DNA of 64,000 bases from Bacillus pseudomycoides DSM 12442 (lineage in GTDB: Bacteria > Bacillota > Bacilli > Bacillales > Bacillaceae_G), in the NCBI RefSeq assembly GCF_000161455.1, contig NZ_CM000745.1, forward strand, positions 4,473,386 to 4,537,385, in the 5' to 3' direction. Position numbers and translations under genes: made by a program. The notes beneath the pieces were generated by a model. It searched no databases, had not been told where the DNA came from, and was given only the letters and a program-made list of their open reading frames with translations. Each line of letters begins with the position of its first letter. Positions within the stretch are counted from its first letter, which is position 1. This document shows positions 1 through 8,103 of the stretch, piece after piece.

Positions 1-220
1 TTGATGGAACTAACTGTTTATCAATAGATTTCATTTTTGGATAAATGAATGCGTACATACGATGATGCAGCGCCAGTTTCAAAAATTTGTTCCAATCAAT
101 ATTTATGAACCAGTCTCCCGGGATTTCTTGTATCTCTTTATCTTCCTTCTTTATAATTTCAAGTAACAATTTTAGTTCTTTAGGTAAATGACTCAAATCA
201 AGATTACAACCGGTATACAT
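1..220 (-). CDS. Nucleotidyltransferase family protein of the lasso cluster (partial, cut by window edge)
   Basis: Only the first 73 codons are inside the window. I place the start at the ATG at 220, preceded by a GGAGAA ribosome site about eight bases upstream. The visible N-terminus is alpha-helical with the pattern LPKELKLLLEII, then IDWNKFLKLALHHRMYAFIYP. This resembles the start of the NTP_transf_5 (PF14907) family, which often accompanies paeninodin-type lasso peptide clusters. It follows the B2 gene by 22 bases, so it is probably the next gene of the same operon. Its substrate is unknown. A role in modifying the peptide or its phosphate group is inference only. The catalytic part lies outside the window, so the family call is moderately sure. 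Confidence 0.6.
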   Translation of the reverse strand, partial: MYTGCNLDLSHLPKELKLLLEIIKKEDKEIQEIPGDWFINIDWNKFLKLALHHRMYAFIYPKMKSIDKQLVPS

Positions 221-242
221 CTCATTCTCCTTCAAGATTTTT

Positions 243-695
243 TTACCCTATCCTTTTTGCAAATTTACCAACAACAGTAAATCTCTTCATTTCTTCTACG
301 CCAGTAATATAAAAGGGCCCGCTACGTAACCACGCATGGGCAATCATATTTCCTGTCTCATCTTTCGCGGTCCCTAAGTAAAGGGTACTTTCAATTTGAC
401 GCTTCTCCAACATTTTCATTGCAGCGATAGCTTTAACGAGACACTGGCTTTCCCAAAATGTATAACGGCTCATCATATGCACTGCTTGAGAAATTTTCCT
501 TAATGTAACCTTTTCCGATTCATCATGGCTTAAAGACGTTTCTGCCATATGAATTCCTAATATAGGAGCAGCTTTAGAAAACGGTATACTTTTAAGAATA
601 CGAGCCCAGCCTAAATAAAAGAAAGCTTCTATAAGTAATAATTTTGTTCCCATATCGAACGACAAGAAAGCTTTGGCTTTATTTATGATATTCAT
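243..695 (-). CDS. Lasso peptide biosynthesis B2 protein (transglutaminase-like leader peptidase)
   Basis: This 150-residue protein matches the B2 family, which cleaves the leader from a lasso precursor by a papain/transglutaminase-like mechanism. The catalytic Cys is visible in WESQCLVKAIAAMKML (Cys85), and the catalytic His in NMIAHAWLRSG (His120). The usual third acidic residue is not obvious to me. Length fits split B2 proteins, which work with a separate RRE protein. The start ATG at 695 has a GGAGTAGG site. The gene lies 45 bases after the RRE gene, in the order cyclase, precursor, kinase, B1, B2, nucleotidyltransferase. It is expected to act in the cytoplasm on the precursor at 2077-2208, cutting between Met19 and Ala20. 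Confidence 0.88.
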   Translation of the reverse strand: MNIINKAKAFLSFDMGTKLLLIEAFFYLGWARILKSIPFSKAAPILGIHMAETSLSHDESEKVTLRKISQAVHMMSRYTFWESQCLVKAIAAMKMLEKRQIESTLYLGTAKDETGNMIAHAWLRSGPFYITGVEEMKRFTVVGKFAKRIG

Positions 696-740
696 CGATC
701 CTACTCCTAATCTATTAAATCTGGAACGTTCAATTAAAAA

Positions 741-1040
741 TCAAAGTTTTTCATCAACCGAGATTAACCCTTCTGCATACAAATGATTTAAGAAAGAGAG
801 TACCTGTTCCTTACATTCTGCCTCTTCAATCATATATCGAGACAATAATATATCAATCACTTGATTCACAGATATTAATTCATTAATTAAACTCCAAATT
901 TCACCACCTATACCTCCCAAGTTATAGTATTTCCCATTATGGATGCTCATCATCACTTTCTCCCCATCCATATCGCTCACTACATTTTCCTGACCTTGTA
1001 CAACAAAACTGTGTAATGAAATTGTTTGTTTACTACTCAT
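741..1040 (-). CDS. Lasso peptide B1 protein, PqqD-like RiPP recognition element
   Basis: This is a 99-residue PqqD-family protein. The features are an N-terminal beta part (VVSDMDGEKVMMSIHNGKYY), then NLGGIGGEIWSLI and a helical C-terminus ending in FLNHLYAEGLI, the typical winged-helix RRE layout. RREs bind the leader peptide and deliver it to the B2 protease and cyclase. The likely recognised leader motif is the W5-x-x-P8-x-L10 pattern in the precursor. The start overlaps the kinase stop in a TAATG junction and has a GGAGG site, so translation is probably coupled. Confidence 0.88.
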   Translation of the reverse strand: MSSKQTISLHSFVVQGQENVVSDMDGEKVMMSIHNGKYYNLGGIGGEIWSLINELISVNQVIDILLSRYMIEEAECKEQVLSFLNHLYAEGLISVDEKL

Positions 1041-1969
1041 TATTTTTCCTCCTCTTTTAAAGACTCTAGAATTTTGGATACTAAATCATGTGCCGTAAAC
1101 TTTGAAATAGGACGTCTCAATTGAAACATATCTATTTTGTTTACGATATTTGTAGAATGCATAAAATGCCATTCCATCATCCCCAATCGTGGGATTAATG
1201 AATTCCTATATGTGTGACGCAGCAATGTGCGTAGTCTCTCCAGTCCTTCAATCTGCTGAAGTTCAACATCCCCATTTTCTACTTTCACTAATTCGAATAC
1301 ACCTGCCAATGGTAATGGCTCCTCGAAAAAGTTAGCTGTAACGGGGACAGCATATTTAGTTTCCCTTTCAAATAATGGCTGATAATGCGCTGTCTCCATT
1401 CCAAACTGATCAAGACTCTCTTTCCATAACTTTTGTTGCGGGTAAGATGGTGTAACAAAAGGAATATTATCCTCAGAAAGAGACACAGCAATTACATCAT
1501 CGCTTAAAAGCTGATAGCCTTTGCTTAAAAGGGCTGATGCAAGAGTTGATTTTCCAGCTCCCGATCTTCCTACAAAAGCATACGCCTTTCCATTGATGGC
1601 TATTGCACTTCCATGCAGAGGGAGTATTTTTCTCTGCATCAACAATGCCCCCATACAAGTCCCAAGAATATAAAGCCGAATCTTATCTTGATCAGACCCT
1701 TTCATAGGTGAAACAATAATTTTTTCTCCATTTTGAATACAAAACGTAGCAGTTTCGGGGATTTGAAACATAATTAATTCTTCTTCAACTACAAATACTG
1801 ACTTCGGAGAAGATAACTCTCCCCATAATTGGGACAAATCTGCAGTTTCTATTTTTACGTCTACTTCATTTTCGTAATTACTTACTTGAGGTAATTCCGG
1901 CAGGGGAATCTCACTTAATAGGGCTAATCCGAAGGCTTTGTAAATCTCTTTCTTTACAGTATGTATCAT
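1040..1969 (-). CDS. HPr kinase-like lasso peptide kinase
   Basis: This 309-residue protein is related to HPr kinase/phosphorylase. It shows LPLHGSA, the P-loop GRSGAGKST at about residues 134-142, and LLSDDV (Asp157/158), the Walker B-like region. In paeninodin clusters such kinases phosphorylate the C-terminal Ser of the precursor (established for PadeK and ThcoK). I choose the ATG at 1969 over the GTG at 1978 because GGAG lies eight bases before the ATG. The oddity is its substrate: the precursor encoded just upstream ends in Asn and its core has no Ser, Thr or Tyr. Either the kinase acts on another residue or peptide, or it is a remnant. The catalytic motifs look intact, so decay is not evident. 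Confidence 0.85.
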   Translation of the reverse strand: MIHTVKKEIYKAFGLALLSEIPLPELPQVSNYENEVDVKIETADLSQLWGELSSPKSVFVVEEELIMFQIPETATFCIQNGEKIIVSPMKGSDQDKIRLYILGTCMGALLMQRKILPLHGSAIAINGKAYAFVGRSGAGKSTLASALLSKGYQLLSDDVIAVSLSEDNIPFVTPSYPQQKLWKESLDQFGMETAHYQPLFERETKYAVPVTANFFEEPLPLAGVFELVKVENGDVELQQIEGLERLRTLLRHTYRNSLIPRLGMMEWHFMHSTNIVNKIDMFQLRRPISKFTAHDLVSKILESLKEEEK

Positions 1970-2001
1970 CTTTCTCACTCCAAATAGTTGAAAAATTGAT
2001 T

Positions 2002-2039
2002 AAAAAAAACCCTTATACCGTAATTAAACTATATAAGGG
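2002..2039 (-). terminator. Intrinsic terminator or attenuator between precursor and kinase
   Basis: On the minus strand an eight-base perfect arm pair (CCCTTATA and TATAAGGG, 14-base loop) is followed at once by eight T residues. It sits 38 bases after the precursor stop and before the kinase gene. A partial terminator here would give more precursor mRNA than enzyme mRNA, as expected for a RiPP operon. Efficiency is not known. Confidence 0.75.
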
Positions 2040-2076
2040 CTGTAAAGCATATAAATCTCATTTAAATATTAGTGCA

Positions 2077-2208
2077 TTAGTTGTGGTGAAGTGCGCCTTG
2101 CTCATCCTCATCTTCAAAAACTTGGTCAACAAGTCTCTTTCCAGGTCCAGCCATTGTCATGTTGATATCAAGCACTTCTAATACTGGTGATTGCCATTCT
2201 TGTTTCAT
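2077..2208 (-). CDS. Lasso peptide precursor, paeninodin-like (43 residues)
   Basis: This short ORF, read by hand, lies between the cyclase and kinase genes, with a GGGGGTG ribosome site before the ATG at 2208. The leader is MKQEWQSPVLEVLDINMTM, with the W-x-x-P-x-L recognition pattern and Thr at position -2 before the cut, as required by B2 proteases. The predicted 24-residue core starts AGPGKRLVD, followed by QVFEDEDEQGALHHN. Ala1 and Asp9 would form a nine-residue macrolactam ring, as I recall for paeninodin (also AGPG with Asp9). The tail is acidic (EDEDE) with His-His near the end as possible plugs. Unlike paeninodin it ends in Asn rather than Ser. The peptide itself and its topology are inferred, not observed. 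Confidence 0.92.
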   Translation of the reverse strand: MKQEWQSPVLEVLDINMTMAGPGKRLVDQVFEDEDEQGALHHN

Positions 2209-2222
2209 AATTTCACCCCCTT

Positions 2223-4160
2223 TCAAATATATTTTTTGATAAATCGATAGACAATAAGACTACGCATTAAAATTCTAAAATCCGGATCAAACACGTATTC
2301 TACTTGTGGTTCTCCTTGAATTTTCAAAATCGCACTCTTAATAATCTCTATATTAAAAAAGTTAGAGGCCACTGGGTCTTTACTAAGCTGCTGAAGTTCC
2401 TCGATAAACATTTTCCATGAAGGAATCATGCGATGAACCACATCAGCTGCCTGTATTCCCCGCACACGTTGATTTAATCTTACTTTGTCAGGAAGAAATC
2501 CTTTTGTGGACCTCCGGACAAGTGCACGATTTAAGCCATTTTGAACAAATTGTTCGAGTGGTAACGATAAGCAGAATCGAATTACCCGTAAGTCATTCGT
2601 TGGATCATGCCCTTGTAAACCATAGCGCAAGGAGAGCTTTGTTCCACTTGTACCCGTTGTATTCCACAAGTTTAGCTGTTCAAAATGTTTCTGTCTTATT
2701 TCATATATATTTGGGATAGAAGCCCCTGTTACTTTCACACCATGTTCTTCAAGCTTTCTAAATACATCAGTACGTTTTGCAAGTTCTGGACTAACTAACG
2801 TTGGCAATTCGTATTGCTGTTCCGAGGAAAACATGTTTTTTATCGATGGAAATGCTTTCTCTCCTACAACTTTCAGTATTCTCGATTTTTTGACCCCAAC
2901 GTTCTTACCATACAAATCAATTTCACGATAAAGCTGCAACCAGCTGAATTTTTTAAGTAAAGTCGCATAATAATCTAAAGCTGGCCCCCAAGAGATTGTG
3001 AAATTTCCTCTCGCTCCATTTAAGAGCACCCCAATCCCTTGTTGTTGGGCTTTTTCATAAATTCCTTTCACCCAGACGGAATTTTCGAAAAATTTATATG
3101 GCATCTCCATAATCTCAAGCCAATCATCAATTTCTGAGAAAGAATTTTCTCCCGGGAAATTCAAATAATTCCCTTTAATATTCCCTACATGTTGTACTGT
3201 AGTTTGGATAAATGGCTTTTCATCAGCAATCGTATGGCCACGAGTCCAATCAGTAAATCCTTCTGCAGGTACTGAGCTGAATGTATATAATTTTTTGTTC
3301 TCTTTTTGCAGAGCTCTCGCAGCAAAGCTAGCAACAGCACCTGAATCTAATCCCCCACTTAAATGAGAACCAACATTACGATGAGTACGTAACCTTGATG
3401 TTACTGCGCTTTCAAATACGTCCCTGAACGCCTCTTCATAATCTTCATTTGATTTGAGTTGCAACTGCTCCTCTACAAATAACGTGTCGTATTTCGCAAT
3501 ACTAACTCTTCCCTTAACTACGGAGATAGTATGAGAAGGGGGGACTTGCTCTATATTTTTATGCACTGTTGAAAATGCATCTATTGTATCAAGCATATTA
3601 GGTATCGCTAAATATTCAGCTAACCATTGCTCATTCAATTCCTTCCCGACGTATGGTAAAGAAAACAGCGGTTGTATGCTAGTACAAAAAGCAAATTGAT
3701 TTTGATTGCGGTAAAAGTAAAAAGTCCGACTTCCTGAAAAATCACGTGCACCAAAGAGTAATTGCTTTCTCTCATCCCAAATCATAAAAGCAAAATCACC
3801 AATTAGATACTTTGGTACATGCTCTCCCCACTTTTGATAAGCGAGTAAAATCAACTTACTATCAGGCATCTCTCTTCTATGTACCTTTTCTACTTGCAAT
3901 CTATCGAATAATTCATTGCGATTATCAATAATAGCATCAGCAGTTATAACCAACTGTGTTTCATAATCATAGTAAGGTAATTGTTCATTAATAGATTCAG
4001 ATGTTATCCATTTTGCATGGGAGCCCAAAAAAATATTTTCCTTGTGCCATATATCGGTATTGTCACCTGGATAACGAGATAAATCCTTCATGATTCCAAT
4101 CCTATGTTCAGGCGGTATCGGTTCTCCATTTAAATGATAAATTCCGGTTATTGCACTCAT
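2223..4160 (-). CDS. Lasso cyclase, asparagine synthetase-like (C protein)
   Basis: This 645-residue protein has the asparagine synthetase B layout. An N-terminal glutamine-amidotransferase-like domain (about 1-200, with DNRNELFDRL and GDFAFMIWDE) is followed by an ATP-pyrophosphatase domain with SGGLDS at 268-273. It would adenylate the Asp9 side chain of the core and close the ring onto Ala1. The chosen start is the ATG at 4160, which has GGGAGG upstream; a longer reading from 4184 has no comparable site. The mature N-terminus begins Ser-Ala-Ile, so the catalytic Cys of true amidotransferases is absent, as usual for lasso cyclases. It is the first gene of the operon and ends 14 bases before the precursor. 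Confidence 0.92.
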   Translation of the reverse strand: MSAITGIYHLNGEPIPPEHRIGIMKDLSRYPGDNTDIWHKENIFLGSHAKWITSESINEQLPYYDYETQLVITADAIIDNRNELFDRLQVEKVHRREMPDSKLILLAYQKWGEHVPKYLIGDFAFMIWDERKQLLFGARDFSGSRTFYFYRNQNQFAFCTSIQPLFSLPYVGKELNEQWLAEYLAIPNMLDTIDAFSTVHKNIEQVPPSHTISVVKGRVSIAKYDTLFVEEQLQLKSNEDYEEAFRDVFESAVTSRLRTHRNVGSHLSGGLDSGAVASFAARALQKENKKLYTFSSVPAEGFTDWTRGHTIADEKPFIQTTVQHVGNIKGNYLNFPGENSFSEIDDWLEIMEMPYKFFENSVWVKGIYEKAQQQGIGVLLNGARGNFTISWGPALDYYATLLKKFSWLQLYREIDLYGKNVGVKKSRILKVVGEKAFPSIKNMFSSEQQYELPTLVSPELAKRTDVFRKLEEHGVKVTGASIPNIYEIRQKHFEQLNLWNTTGTSGTKLSLRYGLQGHDPTNDLRVIRFCLSLPLEQFVQNGLNRALVRRSTKGFLPDKVRLNQRVRGIQAADVVHRMIPSWKMFIEELQQLSKDPVASNFFNIEIIKSAILKIQGEPQVEYVFDPDFRILMRSLIVYRFIKKYI

Positions 4161-5199
4161 TTTTTTCCTCCCACTACAAGACAATTAAGGGAAAACCCGA
4201 TGGATAAGCAAATTACCAGATATATCAAAAAAATGTTATTAATATACCAGAAAACCCTTTCCTCAAACTACCTCGTTTACGCATAACAGATTTTAAAACC
4301 CAATTTTATAGCCTTAAATCTTTTTTCAGTTGAAGTATTCAAGCTTTCAGGCTACCTATCCTAATGTAAACCCTTGCATTTTAATTTTCTCAAAAAAAGA
4401 ACCAAGGTATGATCTTCTTAATCCGAATCAAAATATTACCATCTGAATTTTATATGAATAAAAATCCTTGAATTTAATATATCAATAAAACGTTTATATT
4501 CTTTATAAAGAATATAAAATCAGATTACCATTTCACTATTGTATTGTCAAGCATCTATATACTCAAAAAAATGAATATTTATGTATCTTTTTTAGTAACT
4601 GTCAGAACAAATAATACAGTAAAACTTTAATCGGTAGGAGACTTTACATCCCTACCGACTATTAACCTCACCAATCGAACTTTTACGAACATTCCATCTA
4701 TCTTCTTAGTTCCCCTAAAATCTTAAGGTAGTGCTCTTAATGTTCACAAATAGCAGGATAAACGTTATATCTTACAAATACACAGCAAAATTTTCATCTT
4801 TTTATATTTTAAAAATTTCTGTGCTATGATATTTTATATAATTTATTATTAACCTATTAATTAAAGCTGATTTTTATATTTTATGTTCTCTATTACTTTA
4901 TTCTTCTGCTTCTTTAATCGAAACAGGAGAATAACCTTTTTATATTTATACCATTTTCACAAAGGGGATGATATAATATGCGTTCACCACTAATAATGCT
5001 AGCAAAGAATATAATTCGCATTTACCACAAGATTATGTACGCTTACTATTTCACTCTTTATAGGGATTGCCGTGACTTTCATTCAAAAAAAAATTTTTTC
5101 CGTAAAATGAAATTTCACAAAAACGGCACTGAATAAGATATTAAATCCTCCTAGTTCATTAACGCCTTTCTTAATTGAAGCTCTTTCTATTTTTTATCT
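4161..5199. other. One-kilobase gap between lasso and eps loci with gene debris
   Basis: I find no convincing intact gene here. The minus strand upstream of 4160 must hold the lasso promoter, but I cannot place boxes with confidence. A hairpin with eight-base arms (TCGGTAGG / CCTACCGA) spans 4631-4658. On the plus strand, 4978-5136 is a 52-codon frame with an AGGGGATG site. The other plus-strand frame just inside it (about 5010-5109) encodes a hydrophobic stretch, TLTISLFIGIAVTFIQ, ending in KKIFSVK and a stop, which looks like the C-terminal membrane helix of a lost membrane protein. I read the segment as decayed sequence. Confidence 0.4.
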
Positions 5200-6369
5200 T
5201 TACATGCCAGCACTTACCGTCAATATATTCTTAATACATGTAATAACTCTTGTCTGATCTTGCTCTGTCATACCTGATCCAGATGGAAGACATAGACCGG
5301 TTTCAAATAGTTTTCTAGCAATATCTTCACGTTCACTATGAGAATAATAAGTTATTCCCTCAAATAGCGGTTGCATATGAAGAGGTTTCCAAACAGGACG
5401 CGCCTCAATGTTTTCATTTTCCAGTTGTTTCAGTAATGTCTGAATCGATACTCCTATTTTTTCTTCATCTACAGTAAGAACTGTAAGCCATCGGTTTGAA
5501 TAAGTATCCTCTAACTCAGGCATAAACTGTACCCCTGGAATATGAGATAATTCTTGATAGTATCTATCAAATATTTTTCTCCTTGCCTGTACTCTATCCC
5601 GTAAGACTTGCAGCTGCGCTCTACCTACACCCGCTAAAATATTACTCATACGATAATTATATCCAACCTCACTATGTTGGTAGTGTGGAGCCGGATCTCT
5701 TGCTTGAGTAGCTAAAAATCTTGCTTTTCTCAATGCCTCGACATCATTCGAAACAAGCATACCTCCACCTGAAGTTGTAATGATTTTATTGCCGTTGAAC
5801 GAATAAATACCAAATTTTCCGAATGTCCCACTTGCTTTACCTTTGTAGGAAGAACCAAGTGATTCCGCTGCATCCTCTACTACTGGAACATTATATGTAT
5901 CACATAACGAAAGAATTTCATCCATTTTAGCGCTTTGTCCATATAAATTTACAACAATGACTGCTTTCGGAAGTATTCCTTTCTCATTTGCATCACGTAA
6001 TGCACGTTCTAAAGCTTGTGGCGACATATTCCATGTTTCAAGCTCAGAATCAATAAATACTGGTTTAGCCCCTAAATATAAAATTGGATTTGCGCTCGCT
6101 ATAAAAGTAAGACTCGAACAAAACACCGTATCTCCATCTTTTACATCCAGTAAGCGAAGTGCCAAATGGATAGCAGAGGTTCCTGAACTAACTGCAGCCG
6201 CATCACGAACTCCAACATGGGATGAAAGTTCACTTTCAAACGCATCTACATTTGGACCAAGTGGAGCAATCCAATTCATATCAAATGCTTCCCCTATATA
6301 TTTTTGTTCATTACCGCTCATATGTGGAGCGGAGAGATAGATTCTTGTTTTTTCCTGTGAATATACCAC
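5200..6369 (-). CDS. epsN: EpsN-like UDP-4-keto sugar aminotransferase (DegT/DnrJ/EryC1)
   Basis: This is a PLP-dependent sugar aminotransferase of about 389 residues. It closely resembles B. subtilis EpsN as I recall that sequence, including IYLS-PHMSG at the N-terminus, NWIAPLGP, SGTSAIHLALRLL, NLYGQSAKMDEI, EDAAESLG and FNGNKIITTSGGGML. Lys195 in NGNK is the expected Schiff-base lysine. It would convert the EpsC product UDP-2-acetamido-4-keto-2,4,6-trideoxyhexose to the 4-amino sugar. Two GTG starts are possible; the one at 6369 has better spacing (AGGAG ten bases upstream) than the one at 6378. It is the last gene of the eps locus and follows epsM by 13 bases. Confidence 0.92.
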   Translation of the reverse strand: MVYSQEKTRIYLSAPHMSGNEQKYIGEAFDMNWIAPLGPNVDAFESELSSHVGVRDAAAVSSGTSAIHLALRLLDVKDGDTVFCSSLTFIASANPILYLGAKPVFIDSELETWNMSPQALERALRDANEKGILPKAVIVVNLYGQSAKMDEILSLCDTYNVPVVEDAAESLGSSYKGKASGTFGKFGIYSFNGNKIITTSGGGMLVSNDVEALRKARFLATQARDPAPHYQHSEVGYNYRMSNILAGVGRAQLQVLRDRVQARRKIFDRYYQELSHIPGVQFMPELEDTYSNRWLTVLTVDEEKIGVSIQTLLKQLENENIEARPVWKPLHMQPLFEGITYYSHSEREDIARKLFETGLCLPSGSGMTEQDQTRVITCIKNILTVSAGM

Positions 6370-6382
6370 TTTAAACACTCTC

Positions 6383-7015
6383 CTATAATTCTTTTTTTAT
6401 TACTCTAGCTGGAATGCCAACTGCTTTACAATTCGCTACAATGTCACAGATCACTGTTGCTCCGGCACCGATAACGGACCAATCGCCAATTGTAATATTT
6501 GGAATTACATTAACTCCTGCTCCTATATGTACTCCTGTTCCTACAGTAACGGATCCTGTAAGCACTGCATTTGGGGAAATATGTGCAAAATCTTTTACCT
6601 TATTATCATGTTCAATAATAGCGCCTGAATTGACAATAACGTGATTCCCAATTTCAACATCTGCATTAATAATTGCACCAGGCATCACAACCGTACCAGC
6701 TCCAATCTTTGCACTTAAACTAACAATAGATTGTTTATGTATAAGCGTCGCATAGCGATGACTGGGAATCTCTAACTGCTCCATAATTATCTTTCTTGTT
6801 CTGTTATTTCCTATAGCTATCACGAACTTTGTATCTACATGCTCATCCATTAACTTTACAGCTGCAGAAATAGGTCCAAAATAAACGCCATCCTCAACTT
6901 TTAACTCTTTATACACATCATCTAATTGCGCAATGATTTCATAATTTCCATACGATAGGATAATATCTCGGATTACTTTACTATGACCACCTGCCCCAAT
7001 CATAATTATTCGCAT
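6383..7015 (-). CDS. epsM: EpsM-like sugar N-acetyltransferase (NeuD/PglD family)
   Basis: This 210-residue protein has an N-terminal Rossmann-like domain (IIMIGAGGHSKVIRDII) and a C-terminal left-handed beta-helix of hexapeptide repeats (GAGTVVMPGAIINADVEIG, VIIPNITIG-type units), as in PglD and EpsM. It should transfer acetyl from acetyl-CoA to the 4-amino group made by EpsN, giving UDP-diNAc-bacillosamine. The His of HDNKV in the IEHDNKVKD segment matches the catalytic base of PglD. The ATG at 7015 is chosen because a strong GGAGGTGAG site precedes it; the longer GTG reading from 7048 has none. It lies between epsL and epsN with tight spacing, so one transcript is likely. Confidence 0.92.
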   Translation of the reverse strand: MRIIMIGAGGHSKVIRDIILSYGNYEIIAQLDDVYKELKVEDGVYFGPISAAVKLMDEHVDTKFVIAIGNNRTRKIIMEQLEIPSHRYATLIHKQSIVSLSAKIGAGTVVMPGAIINADVEIGNHVIVNSGAIIEHDNKVKDFAHISPNAVLTGSVTVGTGVHIGAGVNVIPNITIGDWSVIGAGATVICDIVANCKAVGIPARVIKKEL

Positions 7016-7028
7016 CCATCTCACCTCC

Positions 7029-7625
7029 TCAAGAATTCTTTGTACCATTAAATTTTTCCACAGTTACATGCCCAACCTGATTGATTCCTTCTGACTTAAA
7101 TACTTTCTTTGCCGTTAACAACAAAATTTTCATATCAAGCCAAAAAGTCCTATTATCGACATACCACACATCAAGATCAAATTTCTCTTCCCATGAAATT
7201 GCATTTCTTCCATTCACTTGAGCCCATCCTGTAATTCCTGGTCTTACCATATGCCGCCTAGATTGTTCTTCTGTATATAACTCCAAGTATTCCATTAATA
7301 GTGGTCTGGGACCTACTAAACTTAAATCGCCTTTTATAACATTGAATAACTGTGGCAACTCATCCAAACTACACTTTCTAAGAAATCCCCCAAACTTAGT
7401 AAACCTTACATCATCAGGCAACAGATTGCCGTTGTTATCTTTCTCATCAGTCATAGATCTAAACTTATAAAGAGAAAAAGACGCACCATGTAATCCCGGG
7501 CGTTGCTGCTTAAATATGATGGGGGAACCTAACTTACATCTAACTAATACGGCTACTACACTAATAGGAACTAACAGTAACACCAATAATGATAAAGAAA
7601 CGAATAAATCAAAAAATCTTTTCAT
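7029..7625 (-). CDS. epsL: EpsL-like initiating phosphoglycosyl transferase (PglC type)
   Basis: This 198-residue monotopic bacterial sugar transferase (PF02397) has an N-terminal KRFFDLFVSLSLLVLLLVP re-entrant membrane helix and GSPIIFKQQRPG. Further motifs are LYKFRSMTDE, DELPQLFNVIKGDLSLVGPRPLL and GITGWAQVNGRN. The short form without extra transmembrane domains matches PglC and EpsL, which move phospho-bacillosamine from UDP to undecaprenyl phosphate at the inner leaflet. This would start each repeat unit of the exopolysaccharide. It heads the epsL-epsM-epsN group, separated from the flippase gene upstream by about 480 bases with a terminator, so it may have its own promoter. Confidence 0.93.
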   Translation of the reverse strand: MKRFFDLFVSLSLLVLLLVPISVVAVLVRCKLGSPIIFKQQRPGLHGASFSLYKFRSMTDEKDNNGNLLPDDVRFTKFGGFLRKCSLDELPQLFNVIKGDLSLVGPRPLLMEYLELYTEEQSRRHMVRPGITGWAQVNGRNAISWEEKFDLDVWYVDNRTFWLDMKILLLTAKKVFKSEGINQVGHVTVEKFNGTKNS

Positions 7626-8103
7626 AAATAATTATACTCCAATCGAAAATTTTTTAGAGAGTTCCCCACAGAACAGGATTCCAATCTTCTAATTACTTTT
7701 TAGTAATTCTCTCCAATTTAATCCTACCCTCAGTTTCATATACATAACATGAAAGTCATTTGCAGTGTATATTCTTCTATAAATTTCTTCACTCAGTATG
7801 TTATAGATACAATCCTTCGTCTCCTAAAGTACCGGACGCCTAAGCCCATAATAAAACCGCTATATTTTTATACAAAGATAGCGGTTTATTATTTCTACAT
7901 TCAGTTAATGATAGTATCATCTATTAATCTAGCATTTGTACTTGCATCAATAGATACATCATTGAATACATATTTGGCCGTAGTCACCATCTTCTCCCTA
8001 ATCAATCAGTATGAACTAAGAAGGGCTTCATTCCATAGTCTATAGTTCACAGGGCTTTCCCTAAAACGTATGGTAATAGAATTTAACAATATCTTAGTTA
8101 AAA
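7626..8103. other. Gap between flippase and epsL with a gene remnant
   Basis: On the minus strand, 7901-7990 reads MVTTAKYVFNDVSIDASTNA and continues RLIDDTIIN to a stop. An AGGGAGAAG site precedes the ATG, and the peptide resembles the C-terminal tail of a beta-rich protein. It is followed directly by a terminator at 7849-7887. This suggests the 3' end of a gene whose body has been lost. A 98-codon plus-strand frame over the same bases has no ribosome site and is hydrophobic by base composition; I do not accept it. The minus-strand promoter of epsL may lie at 7640-7840, but I cannot define it. Confidence 0.4.
7849..7887 (-). terminator. Intrinsic terminator upstream of epsL
   Basis: Ten-base perfect arms (AAACCGCTAT at 7854-7863 and ATAGCGGTTT at 7878-7887) enclose a 14-base loop. 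On the minus strand they are followed by TTTTATTAT. It would end transcription coming from the glycosyltransferase block before epsL, unless read-through is promoted. Confidence 0.7.

Noticed and set aside
1996..2181. 61-codon plus-strand frame over the lasso precursor
   Set aside because: It lies antisense to the precursor, which has leader, core and ribosome site features.
7749..8045. 98-codon plus-strand frame in the flippase-epsL gap
   Set aside because: No ribosome site, biased by AT-rich composition, and it covers a terminator and a better minus-strand peptide.
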